Positions 1-8,693 are shown, numbered from the stretch's first letter. The stretch is 64,000 nt of DNA from Pirellulaceae bacterium (GCA_019636375.1 JAHBXS010000004.1:682001-746000), one strand, 5' to 3'. Notes: a model not told the origin generated them from the sequence alone. Numbers and translations are program-made.

Positions 1-514
1 CAATCGGGTGGGGCTGGGTTTCTTCGGTCGTATCCCTCTCAGACTTTTGTTTTGAGTTCGCACGGGTGCTCGGGATTGTCGGACGGATCAATGGGCGAAG
101 CGACCACCAGTTTGCATCGAGCTGATATGGTGGTGCCAGAACTACTCCATCAGGCCAAACGGCCCCCTCGCGAATCCACCGGGCCAACGTCTCCTGTTCC
201 GCGGCCGAGAGTGGCGGCCCTTCTTGAGGCATCGCGGCACGTCCGCCTTCCGTCGTGATCAGATCGATCAAGTAACTCGAGTCGGGATCACCCGGATCAA
301 GGACTTCGCCGCTGACCCCTCCCGCAAACGCACTGGGACCGTCCAATAGTGAGAGCCCTCCCGCTAGATCGCGAGCGTTGTGGCACTTGACGCAGTGCGT
401 TTGAAAAATTTTCAACGCCTCTCGTGCCAACTCATCATCGTCGGCTCTAGCAACTTGGCTGCACCAGCCAAGGACAACAATTCCAACCCGGAACAACAGT
501 TGCCGACAAATCAT
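1..514 (-). CDS. Exported c-type cytochrome (PSCyt1-like), N-terminal part
   Basis: Only the first 171 codons are inside the window; the gene runs off the left edge without a stop. The start is the ATG whose complement lies at 512-514. It opens with a hydrophobic signal peptide (MICRQLLFRVGIVVLGW, then ARADD). The haem c motif CVKCH follows at residues 41-45. Next come stretches typical of the planctomycete cytochrome PSCyt1 module: PDSSYLIDLI, MPQ and LSAAEQETLARWI. Complete members usually continue with DUF1549 and DUF1553; that part is not visible here. The protein should be exported and carry haem; its substrate is unknown. The gene lies 14 bp after the stop of the PQQ-propeller gene on the same strand, so both are probably co-transcribed. 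Confidence 0.85.
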   Translation of the reverse strand, partial: MICRQLLFRVGIVVLGWCSQVARADDDELAREALKIFQTHCVKCHNARDLAGGLSLLDGPSAFAGGVSGEVLDPGDPDSSYLIDLITTEGGRAAMPQEGPPLSAAEQETLARWIREGAVWPDGVVLAPPYQLDANWWSLRPLIRPTIPSTRANSKQKSERDTTEETQPHPI

Positions 515-528
515 TGAACGTTCGAGGC

Positions 529-1851
529 CTACTGCTTCACGTCATAACACATGATGAACTCTTGGTCGCGGAGGTAGAGTTTGCCGTTGGCGACAACCGG
601 ATGCACCCAAATTCTCCCTTGAGGTTTACGTTGTTCCGTTTGCGGCGAAAGCGTGAATCGCCCCGTGATTTCGAACCCTTCCGGGTCGGCCTTGATCAAC
701 AGCACTTCGCCATCTTGTTCGTTGATGTAATAGAAGCGGCCATCGGCGTAAGTCACGGCCCCCTTCTTCATATCCTTCTTGTCAGCCCAACGAAATTCGC
801 CTGTCTCGATGTCTTGGCAACCAAAACCGTCTTTATCCCCGTGTCCATAGATAAAGCCATCCACAAAGATCACACCGCCGTGATGGTTGCTCATCGAACG
901 AGTCATCCAAAGTTCTTTCGCTGAGTTGCCATTAACGGCGAACATCGCCGACCCAGAACCGTATCCCGATGTAACGTAGACGTTGCCATTCACTTCGACC
1001 GGAGTCGGGATCACAGCGACCTTGCCGGGAAAATCGGCTTGCCAACGCACATTGCCATTCGCTGGGTCTACGCCAACAACTTTGCTGTTCAGCAATTGCA
1101 CGTAAGTCGTCATTCCGTCTTTTTCTAAAACAATTGGCGACGAGTAGTGGGCTTGGTCAGTGACATCGACGGTCTGCCACAGTTTCTCACCTGTCATTTT
1201 ATCGAGAGCGACGATTGCGCCTTGCTCGCCTCCGGGTGTACAAACGACTTGTCCCCCATGAACCAATGGCGACTCAGAAAACCCCCACACCGGAACCGCA
1301 CCACCAAAATCACCCATCAATACCGACCATACCTTGGTTTGGTCATTGATATTGAAGCAAGACAATCGGCCCGCCGCTGCCATGAAATAGACCCGGTCGC
1401 CATCCACTGTAGGTGTGCTTCGTGGGCCGTCTCCCCAATTGTTCTCGTAGCGTTCACCAATTTCGACTCGCCAAATTTCCTCACCGGTCGATGCGTCCAA
1501 GCACAAGCCGATTTCCTTGTCAGCAAACAATCCCATCGTGAACAAGCGATTGTTGGCGATCGAAAAACCCGCATAGCCTAACCCCGCATTCTCATTGAGC
1601 CAAATTCGCGTCGGTCCGCCCTCAGGCCACTTTTGAAGCAGGCCCGTTTCTGACGAAACATCGCGGCGGCCCTTCCCACGCCATTGCGGCCAGTCGTAGT
1701 TGTCAGCGTCGGTCGCCCGATAAGCAACACTTACTTCAGTCGATTTTTCTGGCTGTGCCCAACTCAAGTCGGCCATTGCGAGCGAAAACAGGCCGATGAT
1801 CGCCAGTGATGTCAAGACGCGAATGCGAACGTAAGAAATTGATTGGTTCAT
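529..1851 (-). CDS. Exported PQQ-type beta-propeller protein
   Basis: A 440-residue protein with a signal peptide (charged start, hydrophobic residues 11-30, then SWAQ). The body begins with the planctomycete signature WPQWRGKGRRD and holds repeated propeller blades with ALD/G-W motifs (GLCLDASTGEEIW, IVALDKMTGEKLW, VVGVDPANGNVRW). This is the fold of BamB and of quinoprotein dehydrogenases. I see no catalytic Asp/Cys arrangement that would prove a PQQ enzyme, so it may be a binding or scaffolding protein. It is the first gene of a likely two-gene transcript with the cytochrome downstream. A second member of the same family lies at 47673-49034. Confidence 0.88.
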   Translation of the reverse strand: MNQSISYVRIRVLTSLAIIGLFSLAMADLSWAQPEKSTEVSVAYRATDADNYDWPQWRGKGRRDVSSETGLLQKWPEGGPTRIWLNENAGLGYAGFSIANNRLFTMGLFADKEIGLCLDASTGEEIWRVEIGERYENNWGDGPRSTPTVDGDRVYFMAAAGRLSCFNINDQTKVWSVLMGDFGGAVPVWGFSESPLVHGGQVVCTPGGEQGAIVALDKMTGEKLWQTVDVTDQAHYSSPIVLEKDGMTTYVQLLNSKVVGVDPANGNVRWQADFPGKVAVIPTPVEVNGNVYVTSGYGSGSAMFAVNGNSAKELWMTRSMSNHHGGVIFVDGFIYGHGDKDGFGCQDIETGEFRWADKKDMKKGAVTYADGRFYYINEQDGEVLLIKADPEGFEITGRFTLSPQTEQRKPQGRIWVHPVVANGKLYLRDQEFIMCYDVKQ

Positions 1852-1996
1852 TTTGAGATTTCCAACTTTGATTCAATGGGTCAGATGTTCCGGAACCGTT
1901 ATTGTACAGCATCTACACCCTCCTGTTGACCTGCGACTATCGCCTGCGAGGTAAAATCCTGAAAATTGCTTGGCATTCGAAGGCGAGGCCGCTAAA

Positions 1997-2578
1997 ATGT
2001 CTCGGATGATCCAAAAGTTCTTTTTAAAATACGGTTTACATTCCCACATCGGGGTCTTTGAATCTCGGCTTGGTGTGCCCTTCGAGCGAGGCTCTAAAGT
2101 CGTTTGCCAGAGCCAACGTGGCATCGAGTCGGCCATCGTTTTAAATTCTTACGATGACTCGTCAGAGGACTCATACGGGTTGGGAGATTCAGATCTCTGC
2201 GACGGCGAAGTCCTGCGACCCTTCACCCACAACGATGTACTACTTGAGGAACGACTCGAACGCTACCAAGCCACCGCCTATCGGGCCTGCGTTGACTTGC
2301 TCGACCAACAGGGAATTCAAACACCCCTTATGGACATCGAGCTCCTGCACGACGGCGAGAATTTGTTCTTCTATTTTTTGACCGATGAGTTGAGTGAGCT
2401 AGAGCCCTTGATGGAAGAACTAGCCGAACAATACGGGAAAAAAATTCGGTTTCGCCAATTTGCCGAGAAGCTTGCTAACGGCTGCGGTCCAAACTGCGGG
2501 ACCGGTGAAAGCGGTTGCGGAACCGGGGCATGTGGAAGTTGTGGCCTTTCTGGGAAATGTAGTACAAAATCGGCGTGA
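1997..2578 (+). CDS. PSP1-domain protein with cysteine-rich tail
   Basis: The product has about 193 residues from the ATG at 1997 (MSRMIQKFF); an upstream in-frame start at 1970 would add nine residues. The N-terminal strand pattern FERGSKVVCQSQRGIESAIVL and the later DGENLFFYFLTDE and KIRFRQF match the PSP1 C-terminal domain known from YaaT/RicT. In Bacillus, RicT works in an iron-sulfur-binding complex that affects RNA processing and sporulation. The last 35 residues hold nine cysteines in short C-G-x spacing (NGCGPNCGTGESGCGTG and onward), which suggests metal or cluster binding. The gene stands alone, divergent from the PQQ gene. The PSP1 call is from motif memory, and the tail function is inference. 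Confidence 0.7.
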   Translation: MSRMIQKFFLKYGLHSHIGVFESRLGVPFERGSKVVCQSQRGIESAIVLNSYDDSSEDSYGLGDSDLCDGEVLRPFTHNDVLLEERLERYQATAYRACVDLLDQQGIQTPLMDIELLHDGENLFFYFLTDELSELEPLMEELAEQYGKKIRFRQFAEKLANGCGPNCGTGESGCGTGACGSCGLSGKCSTKSA

Positions 2579-2771
2579 AATCCATCAACGCTAGCGTCGT
2601 CGTGATGCAAATGAGCGATGCCGTGAATGATCTAGGGATTGCTCGCCAAACCAGATAAACTTAGCGGTGGCGAAGGAGACTTCTCAAGTCCACGCTGTCA
2701 TCTCAATCACCAATTCAACTGACGTCAAATCACGGAAGATTCAAAATCCCAACTGCGATGGATCGCACTCC

Positions 2772-5700
2772 ATGAACCGTCATTCGGTCGAACTGTCAAC
2801 CAACCGCTGGACCTTCCTCGCAGAAGGATTGGGAGGGTTCCGCGCCTACGCCCTGTTTTGGGGGTTCGTGATCGGCGGAGTCGTCTGGATAGGCATTGCC
2901 TTTCGAAATGACATCTCGCAGCGAGTCACTGAACTTGCCGTTCTCGAAATCAATTCGCAACTCGCCGATACGGGCTGGCAACTTGCCGTCGGCCGCGCTC
3001 AAATGCTAACTTCAGATCAGGTAAAGATCTCCAACATTCTGCTTTATCCCATCGACGCCGACCAACCAGCAATCGCAATTGATGCGATCCATTTGATCTT
3101 GTCCGACCCATGGAAAGACGGCGAACAGCCTGTTCCGAAGCTCACGGCCATCGTCATCGACCGCACGACGATCCACATCAACGCGCGCGTGATCAGAGAG
3201 GCTTCGTTGGAACCGCTTTTCGAACGGCTCAAACTGCTTTCAAAAAAACGGCCAAGCGACATCGAGTTGCGAATCCGAAAAGCGACCTGCCGAGTCCTCG
3301 AGCCTCAGCACGTTCCCGAATTCGAGTTGCGAGACGTCAATTCGGTTACTTCTAAAGATGACCATAAAAGCACCACGGTTGTCCGCTGTGAATCAGACTA
3401 TTTCCGGCAATGGATTGTCAATTTTGAACATGCGGGAGAAGACCGTCCTTGGAAATGCACAAGCTTTATAAACCAGATTGGGATGGACGAAGCCTTTTTG
3501 GACCTGATTCCCGAGGCCGAGAGATTGGGTTTCGACGCGATCCATCACCTTTCTGGATCGCTTGACGTCGCCGTTGAATTGGCCCCCAACGATTCTGGCG
3601 AAATCGACTTTAATGTGCGTGGCTCATGCGAACGCATGAACATTTTGCACGAGAAGATTGCAACCCCGATTTCCAATGGGCGATTTGACTTCGAAGTCAA
3701 CAAATCTGGGCTCGCCCTGACAAAAATTCAAGCCAATATTGGGGACGGAATTTGCCGGGGTTCGTTTCGTCTGGACGGGCTGAGCCCTTACGCGGATTAT
3801 CAGTTTCAGGGGGAGGTTGATAACCTGGCGGTGAACCCGCAGTTCGGCGAAGTTTTATCCGAATCCGGAAAGAAATTCCTCAACGACTTTTCGCCTGTTG
3901 GCCTCGTCAGTATGCGGTTCAATCTCAACCGTCATCAACAGCAAACACACCGCTGGATCCATGCACAAGTCAAAGATCTCAGCGCCAGTTTCGTAAAGTT
4001 CCCCTATCGCGTCGAAAACTTAGTCGGCAACGTGATTTGGGAAAACGAACGCTGCGAAATTGATTTGCAAACACTGCTCGCTTCGGAAATCGCGACAATG
4101 AAAGGGGTTGTTTTGAATCCAGGACCCCACGCGACAGTTGATATTGCCATCGATTGTCCGGGTAGTTTGCCAATCGATGAAAAACTCTTCCATGCGATGA
4201 AACTCTACCCAACGGTCTATCGCCAAATCATGGCCCTCAAGCCACGTGGACAAGCGTCCGTTTCCGGAAAAATCCACAAAGCAACTCCCGATAGCCCATT
4301 GGAATTGAGCTATCTCATCAATCTCAAACAATGTTTCGTTCGGCATGATTTGTTTGATTACCCGTTTCGGAACGTCAACGGACAAGTGTTGGTTCGCGAC
4401 CAACATATTGTCTATCAGAACATCACCGGTGAGAACCTTGATAGTCGTGTGACATGCAACGGGACCTGGGACCCTGAAATCGGTTTGGCGCTCCGATTCT
4501 GGGCTCGAAATGTCGTGCTGGACGAACAATTGCGCGCGGCAGTTCCTCAAATGGCCAAGGAGGCTTGGAGAGAACTCCGCCCTTCAGGTCGAATCCCCAT
4601 TGTGCGACTGGACTTGAGCGTCCCCAGCGGTTCGCCTGGCCCTCCGCACATCAGTCTAATCCTAGATTCACGTTCTAACGGAAAAGACGACGAGCAGACC
4701 ACCTACTCCATCAAACCCGTCGCCTTCCCTTACGAAATTCAGGATATTCGCGGACTGGTCAGCGTCATCGAAAATCGTATTGAGATGACTGACATCGAAG
4801 CACACCACGACCAAGCCTGGATGCGTTGCCAAGGTGCCGGATCGTTTTCAGATGCTGCCTGGCAAGTTCGCCTTTACGACATCCTCACGGGAGCGATTCC
4901 CGTAGATCATAAATTGCTATATGCCATGCCGAGCGGATTGCAATCAGCGATTCGACACATCGACTTTCGTGGAAATGCGAATATCTCCGGAGCATTAACG
5001 ATTAGTGGCCAGGTGATCCCACCGAGCCAACCCAATCACGAATGGGGCACACGCGACATTGCGCAAGTTTCGTTCATCAATTCTGCGATTCCCAACCGAG
5101 CGATGAAGTCTGAAATGGAATGGGACATACGCATTGATGTTGTTCGCGGAAAAATGACAACCGGTATCGATATCAACGAAATTCATGGCAACGTAAAATT
5201 ACAAGGTCGTTACGATGGGCAACAAGCAGTTTCTCAGGGCAGTCTTGAGATTGATTCACTCACTCTCCTAGACGCTCAAGTCACTAAAATCCGTGGCCCT
5301 ATTTGGATTGACGAACACCGGGTGGGAGTAGGTATGTTTGCCCGCCCCGAAAACACCCAAACTTCCGCAACGCCTTCGTCATTGACAGGGCAAGTCTTTG
5401 GTGGCGTGATTGAATTCGATGGACAAACCTGGCACGAACAATGCCAGAAATTCTATCTACAAACAACCATTGACCGCGCCAGCCTCAGGCAGGCTGCCGC
5501 AAATTTCGCACCTTCTTACACGATGATCGATGGCCGTGGGCAATTGGCGTTGCGTTTGCAAGGCGATTGCGCATCGGTTGATTCGTTTTACGGAGATGGC
5601 GTCATGAAAATGTACCAAGCGAAAATTCACGAACTCCCCGTCTTGCTTGCCACGCTCAAGCAAATCCGCCGCTTCAACGAGGATAAATCGGCCTTCGATT

Positions 5701-5999
5701 CGGGCAATATCGACTTCGCGATCAAGGGGCGGAGTGTCCTCTTTTCCCGCATGGAATTGCTGGGCGAGCCGATCAGCCTCATTGGCAACGGCCAAGTCGA
5801 CTTCAATCAAAACGTCGACTTAAACTTTTACACCATCGCGGGGAGAAATCGTTTTTACGTCCCCGTGCTGAGTGAGTTGTACAAGGCGGGGAGTCAACAG
5901 ATCATGTGGATCAACGTCGGTGGAACACTGCAATCGCCCAAAAGCCGCCAAGAAATCCTCCCCGGCGTCAACGAAAGCCTCAAGGAACTCTTCCGCTAA
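2772..5999 (+). CDS. AsmA-like membrane-anchored envelope protein
   Basis: The ATG at 2772 (MNRHSVELS) gives about 1075 residues; the reading frame is open back to 2667, but those codons look non-coding. One membrane segment near the start (ALFWGFVIGGVVWIGIAF) is followed by a very long, beta-rich region with recurring G-x-(V/I)-x-(L/I) strands. The C-terminal part (GNGQVDFNQNVDLNFYTIAG, then VGGTLQSPKSR) resembles the C-terminal domain of AsmA/TamB-related proteins. Such proteins are bridge-like lipid-transport or envelope-biogenesis factors anchored in the inner membrane. No neighbour clarifies the cargo. Family assignment is by overall pattern and is moderate. Confidence 0.68.
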   Translation: MNRHSVELSTNRWTFLAEGLGGFRAYALFWGFVIGGVVWIGIAFRNDISQRVTELAVLEINSQLADTGWQLAVGRAQMLTSDQVKISNILLYPIDADQPAIAIDAIHLILSDPWKDGEQPVPKLTAIVIDRTTIHINARVIREASLEPLFERLKLLSKKRPSDIELRIRKATCRVLEPQHVPEFELRDVNSVTSKDDHKSTTVVRCESDYFRQWIVNFEHAGEDRPWKCTSFINQIGMDEAFLDLIPEAERLGFDAIHHLSGSLDVAVELAPNDSGEIDFNVRGSCERMNILHEKIATPISNGRFDFEVNKSGLALTKIQANIGDGICRGSFRLDGLSPYADYQFQGEVDNLAVNPQFGEVLSESGKKFLNDFSPVGLVSMRFNLNRHQQQTHRWIHAQVKDLSASFVKFPYRVENLVGNVIWENERCEIDLQTLLASEIATMKGVVLNPGPHATVDIAIDCPGSLPIDEKLFHAMKLYPTVYRQIMALKPRGQASVSGKIHKATPDSPLELSYLINLKQCFVRHDLFDYPFRNVNGQVLVRDQHIVYQNITGENLDSRVTCNGTWDPEIGLALRFWARNVVLDEQLRAAVPQMAKEAWRELRPSGRIPIVRLDLSVPSGSPGPPHISLILDSRSNGKDDEQTTYSIKPVAFPYEIQDIRGLVSVIENRIEMTDIEAHHDQAWMRCQGAGSFSDAAWQVRLYDILTGAIPVDHKLLYAMPSGLQSAIRHIDFRGNANISGALTISGQVIPPSQPNHEWGTRDIAQVSFINSAIPNRAMKSEMEWDIRIDVVRGKMTTGIDINEIHGNVKLQGRYDGQQAVSQGSLEIDSLTLLDAQVTKIRGPIWIDEHRVGVGMFARPENTQTSATPSSLTGQVFGGVIEFDGQTWHEQCQKFYLQTTIDRASLRQAAANFAPSYTMIDGRGQLALRLQGDCASVDSFYGDGVMKMYQAKIHELPVLLATLKQIRRFNEDKSAFDSGNIDFAIKGRSVLFSRMELLGEPISLIGNGQVDFNQNVDLNFYTIAGRNRFYVPVLSELYKAGSQQIMWINVGGTLQSPKSRQEILPGVNESLKELFR

Positions 6000-6050
6000 C
6001 AAAAGCAGTATCCGTTCAAAGAATCCCGCCTCGCGAACCACCAGATTGTT

Positions 6051-6116
6051 CTAAACCTAAACCTAAACTTAAACTTAAACCTAAACCTAAACTTAAACTT
6101 AAACTTAAACTTAAAC
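6051..6116. repeat. Telomere-like hexanucleotide array (11 units)
   Basis: Eleven uninterrupted 6-bp units of CTAAAC or TTAAAC follow the AsmA-like gene by 51 bp. In order, the units are C-C-C-T-T-C-C-T-T-T-T at the first base. The array is a likely variable-number tandem repeat. The sequence from 6117 to 6465 has no gene that I can support; it contains a CGCAAAG-rich stretch near 6293-6355 that looks like an imperfect dispersed repeat. Confidence 0.95.
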
Positions 6117-6465
6117 CCTCGCCTGAATCCTCCATACTTCAAAAACTCCGTTAACGGATTCCAATCCCTTCCCGGAAAACGAGCTCATTCCACCAATGCC
6201 ACGCCACAACCAGAAGCCCCGCCGAACGGAATAGCCTCGCAAGAATATGGTAAAAGACGTTGGGTAAAAGATAGAACCATGTTTGCAAAAGATCGCGCAA
6301 AGTCGCAAAGGCGCAGAGGTTCCAACCCAGTTATTCTTTGCGGCCTAGCGTCTTCACGCGAAACATGGTAACGGAATTCAAATATTTCAGCCGAATCCCC
6401 TGCCACCGCCAGCGCCTCAATAATGGATTATCCGCGTTAGCCCAGCTTTTCCCAAAACCAGCTTG

Positions 6466-6493
6466 TTGACTTAAGTTTTAAATTGTCTACACT
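6466..6493 (+). promoter_or_regulatory. Sigma-70-type promoter of the pentapeptide/nucleotidyltransferase unit
   Basis: A -35 box TTGACT (6466-6471) is separated by 16 bp from a -10 box TACACT (6488-6493). Transcription would begin near 6500, just before the first gene. The same two hexamers recur upstream of the TIR gene at 8508-8536. Confidence 0.55.
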
Positions 6494-6516
6494 CTAGCAA
6501 ATGCAATAGCCGTGTT

Positions 6517-7380
6517 TTGTCAACTCATCGCGCGCTAGCCGATGACAATCAAGTTCTCCCTGAGGAATTGATGCTCGAAGATAGTGGAAGAGTAGAGGAG
6601 AAAGATAAGAAGGTTACGACAGATATTGTCGGTGAAGACCTTCAGAATCGGCAGTTTACTCGCCTCGTTGCCAAAGCGCGCCGTTTCGAGCGAGTCAGCT
6701 TTAACTACTCCACTTTCGACGCGGCTTACCTTCGGAGTTGCGTCTTTGACTCATGCACTTTTGTTGGCTGTCGATTTGTCAGTTCAAATTTGCACGGCTC
6801 AACGTTTACTGGCTGCAAATTTGACTACGCAACCTTTGAACGCACCATTGTCGATTTCGATGATATCGTGAACAATGCTCCAAGTGTCGAGAATTTGCAA
6901 CTACGGTTTGCGAGGACACTGCGAACGAACTTCCAGGCTCTTGGTGATGCTGTTGCTGTCAATAAAGCAATTGCACTAGAACTAAAAGCCACTGAAGTCC
7001 ACCTGAGAAAATCGTGGTGGTCAAATGAATCGTATTATCGACACAAATATAAAGGCTTCCCACGAGTTATCGCATTTGCACGATGGATTGAGTTCACGCT
7101 GCTCGACTTTTTGTGGGGAAATGGCGAAAGCACTTTCAAACTCTGCCGCAGCCTCGGACTTCTGATCCTTTTTGTTGCAATTGTCGACTTGCTTGTTACT
7201 GGCCAGATATCGATTGGTCCGGACTACTTTGGAGCAATCCTAAAATCCCCCCAGTTGCTTTTGGGAACGTTGTCACCCGATTACTACTCTAAGGGTTATC
7301 TTGCGTTTATCGTGTTTCTTCGGCTGATCGCAATCGCATTGTTCCTGTCCGTAATCATTAAACGATTCAATCGACGATGA
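6517..7380 (+). CDS. Pentapeptide-repeat protein with C-terminal membrane (channel-like) domain
   Basis: A 287-residue product from a TTG at 6517. The ATG at 6571, preceded by TGAGGAATTG, is an equally plausible start and would give 269 residues. Residues about 60-115 form A(D/N)LxX-like pentapeptide coils: FERVSFNYSTFDAAYL, then VFDSCTFVGCRF, then LHGSTFTGCKF. The C-terminal third has two hydrophobic spans (LGLLILFVAIVDLLV and AFIVFLRLIAIALFLSVII) around a short loop. This is the topology of pentapeptide proteins fused to a two-helix ion-channel-like domain, but the K+ filter TVGYG is absent. Its stop overlaps the next start by 4 bp (ATGA), so it is translationally coupled to the nucleotidyltransferase. 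It is a candidate membrane effector; the role is inferred only from architecture. Confidence 0.72.
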   Translation: MSTHRALADDNQVLPEELMLEDSGRVEEKDKKVTTDIVGEDLQNRQFTRLVAKARRFERVSFNYSTFDAAYLRSCVFDSCTFVGCRFVSSNLHGSTFTGCKFDYATFERTIVDFDDIVNNAPSVENLQLRFARTLRTNFQALGDAVAVNKAIALELKATEVHLRKSWWSNESYYRHKYKGFPRVIAFARWIEFTLLDFLWGNGESTFKLCRSLGLLILFVAIVDLLVTGQISIGPDYFGAILKSPQLLLGTLSPDYYSKGYLAFIVFLRLIAIALFLSVIIKRFNRR

Positions 7381-8063
7381 GTCACCATATTTACGTTTTT
7401 GGCTCGATTTGTAGGGGGGAAGTATCTACTGACTCCGATGTCGATCTTTTGGCAATTGTCGATGGATTCGATTCTCGATTCGATCCCTTTGTTTATTCGA
7501 TTTATTCTCGCCGACGACTAGGCGAGATTTGGCGTGATGGTAATCCTTTCGCTTGGCATCTCTCGATAGAATCTCGACTCGTTTTCTCGTGTGATGGAAA
7601 AGACGTCATTAAAGAACTTGGCACCCCGTCGCCTTACCAGAATGCTTCAACAGATTGCGAAAAATTTCACCGTTTGTTTAGGGATGCGTATAGTTCCTTC
7701 ACAACTTCGGACGACACAAGGGTATTTGACCTCTCTGCGATGTTTTTGGCGATTCGGAATTTTGCAACTTGCTATTTGCTTGGTGTTCAGGGGCAGGCAT
7801 GTTTCTCGAGAGACTCTGCGCTTAGAATGGGAAAATACAGTATTCCGTTGGCGCCCGATGCGTTTGATTTGCTTTTGAGAGCTAGGCTCCTATCGACCCG
7901 GGCGATAGGGAAGGAAATTACTGACGAAGAATGTCTCAATCGGTTGACGGCATTCGGGCATATTGATGATTGGATGACGAGGCTAAGAAATGATGGAATC
8001 ACGCGAATTCGAGTTCAACAATCGCATGGCAGCACAAAGGCGATTGCTCAGTGCCGTGAATAA
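7377..8063 (+). CDS. Nucleotidyltransferase (MNT-like, Pol-beta fold) with helical C-terminal domain
   Basis: A 228-residue protein. Near its start it carries the Pol-beta-type signature GSICRGEVSTDSDVDLL, which is GS followed by the metal-binding D-x-D, as in MNT and antibiotic nucleotidyltransferases. A third acidic residue probably lies in the strand FAWHLSIESRLVF. Residues about 100-220 are helical (DLSAMFLAIRNFATCYLL and onward) and resemble the substrate-binding or HEPN-like half found with MNT enzymes; I see no R-x4-6-H RNase motif. It overlaps the membrane-protein gene before it and the small gene after it. MNT enzymes modify partner proteins or small molecules, so it may AMPylate or otherwise control its operon partners (inference). 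Confidence 0.8.
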   Translation: MSHHIYVFGSICRGEVSTDSDVDLLAIVDGFDSRFDPFVYSIYSRRRLGEIWRDGNPFAWHLSIESRLVFSCDGKDVIKELGTPSPYQNASTDCEKFHRLFRDAYSSFTTSDDTRVFDLSAMFLAIRNFATCYLLGVQGQACFSRDSALRMGKYSIPLAPDAFDLLLRARLLSTRAIGKEITDEECLNRLTAFGHIDDWMTRLRNDGITRIRVQQSHGSTKAIAQCRE

Positions 8064-8334
8064 GGCGGATTGGTGGTGCGAAAAGCTTGCTGGCATAAGC
8101 GTTAATGCCATTGAGCGCTTCGCCCTAGCTAATTCTTTGTCGCCAACAGATGACATCGTGACAATTCTCAGATCGGCTGGAAAGACAATGCAGTGCCTTG
8201 CGTCAAAGAGTCAAGAGCAACTCACCGATGAATATGCTCGTATTGAGCGGGAAGTCGATGCACTCCAATGCAAACTTGAATCCGTAATGGCGGACAAAGC
8301 AATGAGCGGAAGTGCTCGAACAGCCGCCAGTTGA
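7990..8334 (+). CDS. Small helical protein of the nucleotidyltransferase unit
   Basis: Up to 114 residues from the ATG at 7990, or 102 from the ATG at 8026 (MAAQRRLLSAVNKADWW). Either start lies inside the end of the nucleotidyltransferase gene, giving a 38-74 bp overlap. The sequence is almost entirely helical. A Trp-rich N-terminal region (KADWWCEKLAG) is followed by a charged heptad-like segment (LTDEYARIEREVDALQ) that could form a coiled coil. I do not recognise a family. Its tight overlap with the enzyme gene suggests a binding partner, antitoxin-like protein or substrate. It ends the unit; no further coding sequence follows before the TIR promoter. Confidence 0.62.
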   Translation: MMESREFEFNNRMAAQRRLLSAVNKADWWCEKLAGISVNAIERFALANSLSPTDDIVTILRSAGKTMQCLASKSQEQLTDEYARIEREVDALQCKLESVMADKAMSGSARTAAS

Positions 8335-8507
8335 TGGCAAGCCCTTTCGCTCGCACACCGTTATTGACAGCGTTACATGCCAGAGCACAAAGATGAGCTA
8401 CACAGTAAGCCTCTAACGGCTGTCGACAGCCCCGGTGCTTAACCACACATTCGCAGGTCTTCTCTCCACCCTGGATCACTCCAGCACAGTTGCCCTCGTC
8501 TAGTACT

Positions 8508-8536
8508 TTGACTCTTAATCGCAAAGTGGTTACACT
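8508..8536 (+). promoter_or_regulatory. Sigma-70-type promoter upstream of the TIR gene
   Basis: TTGACT at 8508-8513 and TACACT at 8531-8536 are separated by 17 bp, a near-ideal spacing. Transcription would begin near 8543 and give a leader of about 170 nt before the TIR start. That leader contains a small GGGG/CCCC hairpin at 8577-8591 and the long inverted repeat at 8623-8693. Confidence 0.6.
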
Positions 8537-8622
8537 ATCTGTGTTACTTTAGTCGTTAAGGTTCCCAATTTCGTTCGGGGACTTCCACCCCAAAACATCA
8601 ACCCTGTGACGGGCGTACATAA

Positions 8623-8693
8623 TGCCGTGAACCGGAGCACTCATTTACGCGGAAACTGAATTCAATGCCGTCCGTTGGTGCCCGGTTACGGCA
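8623..8693. repeat. Imperfect inverted repeat with bulged bases (palindromic element)
   Basis: The left arm TGCCGTGAACCGGAGCAC (8623-8640) pairs with the right arm GTGCCCGGTTACGGCA (8678-8693). The arms match apart from one extra G after TGCCGT and one extra base near the inner end, so the folded strand has bulged bases. The loop is 37 nt. The element ends 20 bp before the TIR start. Its form resembles integron attC sites and other single-strand recombination hairpins, but I cannot show that it is one. Confidence 0.75.

Noticed and set aside
4020..4550. 176-codon open frame antisense to the AsmA-like gene
   Set aside because: The sense frame continues uninterrupted for more than 1000 codons; the antisense product resembles nothing.
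6051..6116. CRISPR array
   Set aside because: The units are 6 bp without spacers; no cas genes occur anywhere in the window.
8222..8524. 100-codon minus-strand frame between the two accessory units
   Set aside because: It overlaps the end of the small helical gene and the TIR promoter and has no recognisable pattern.
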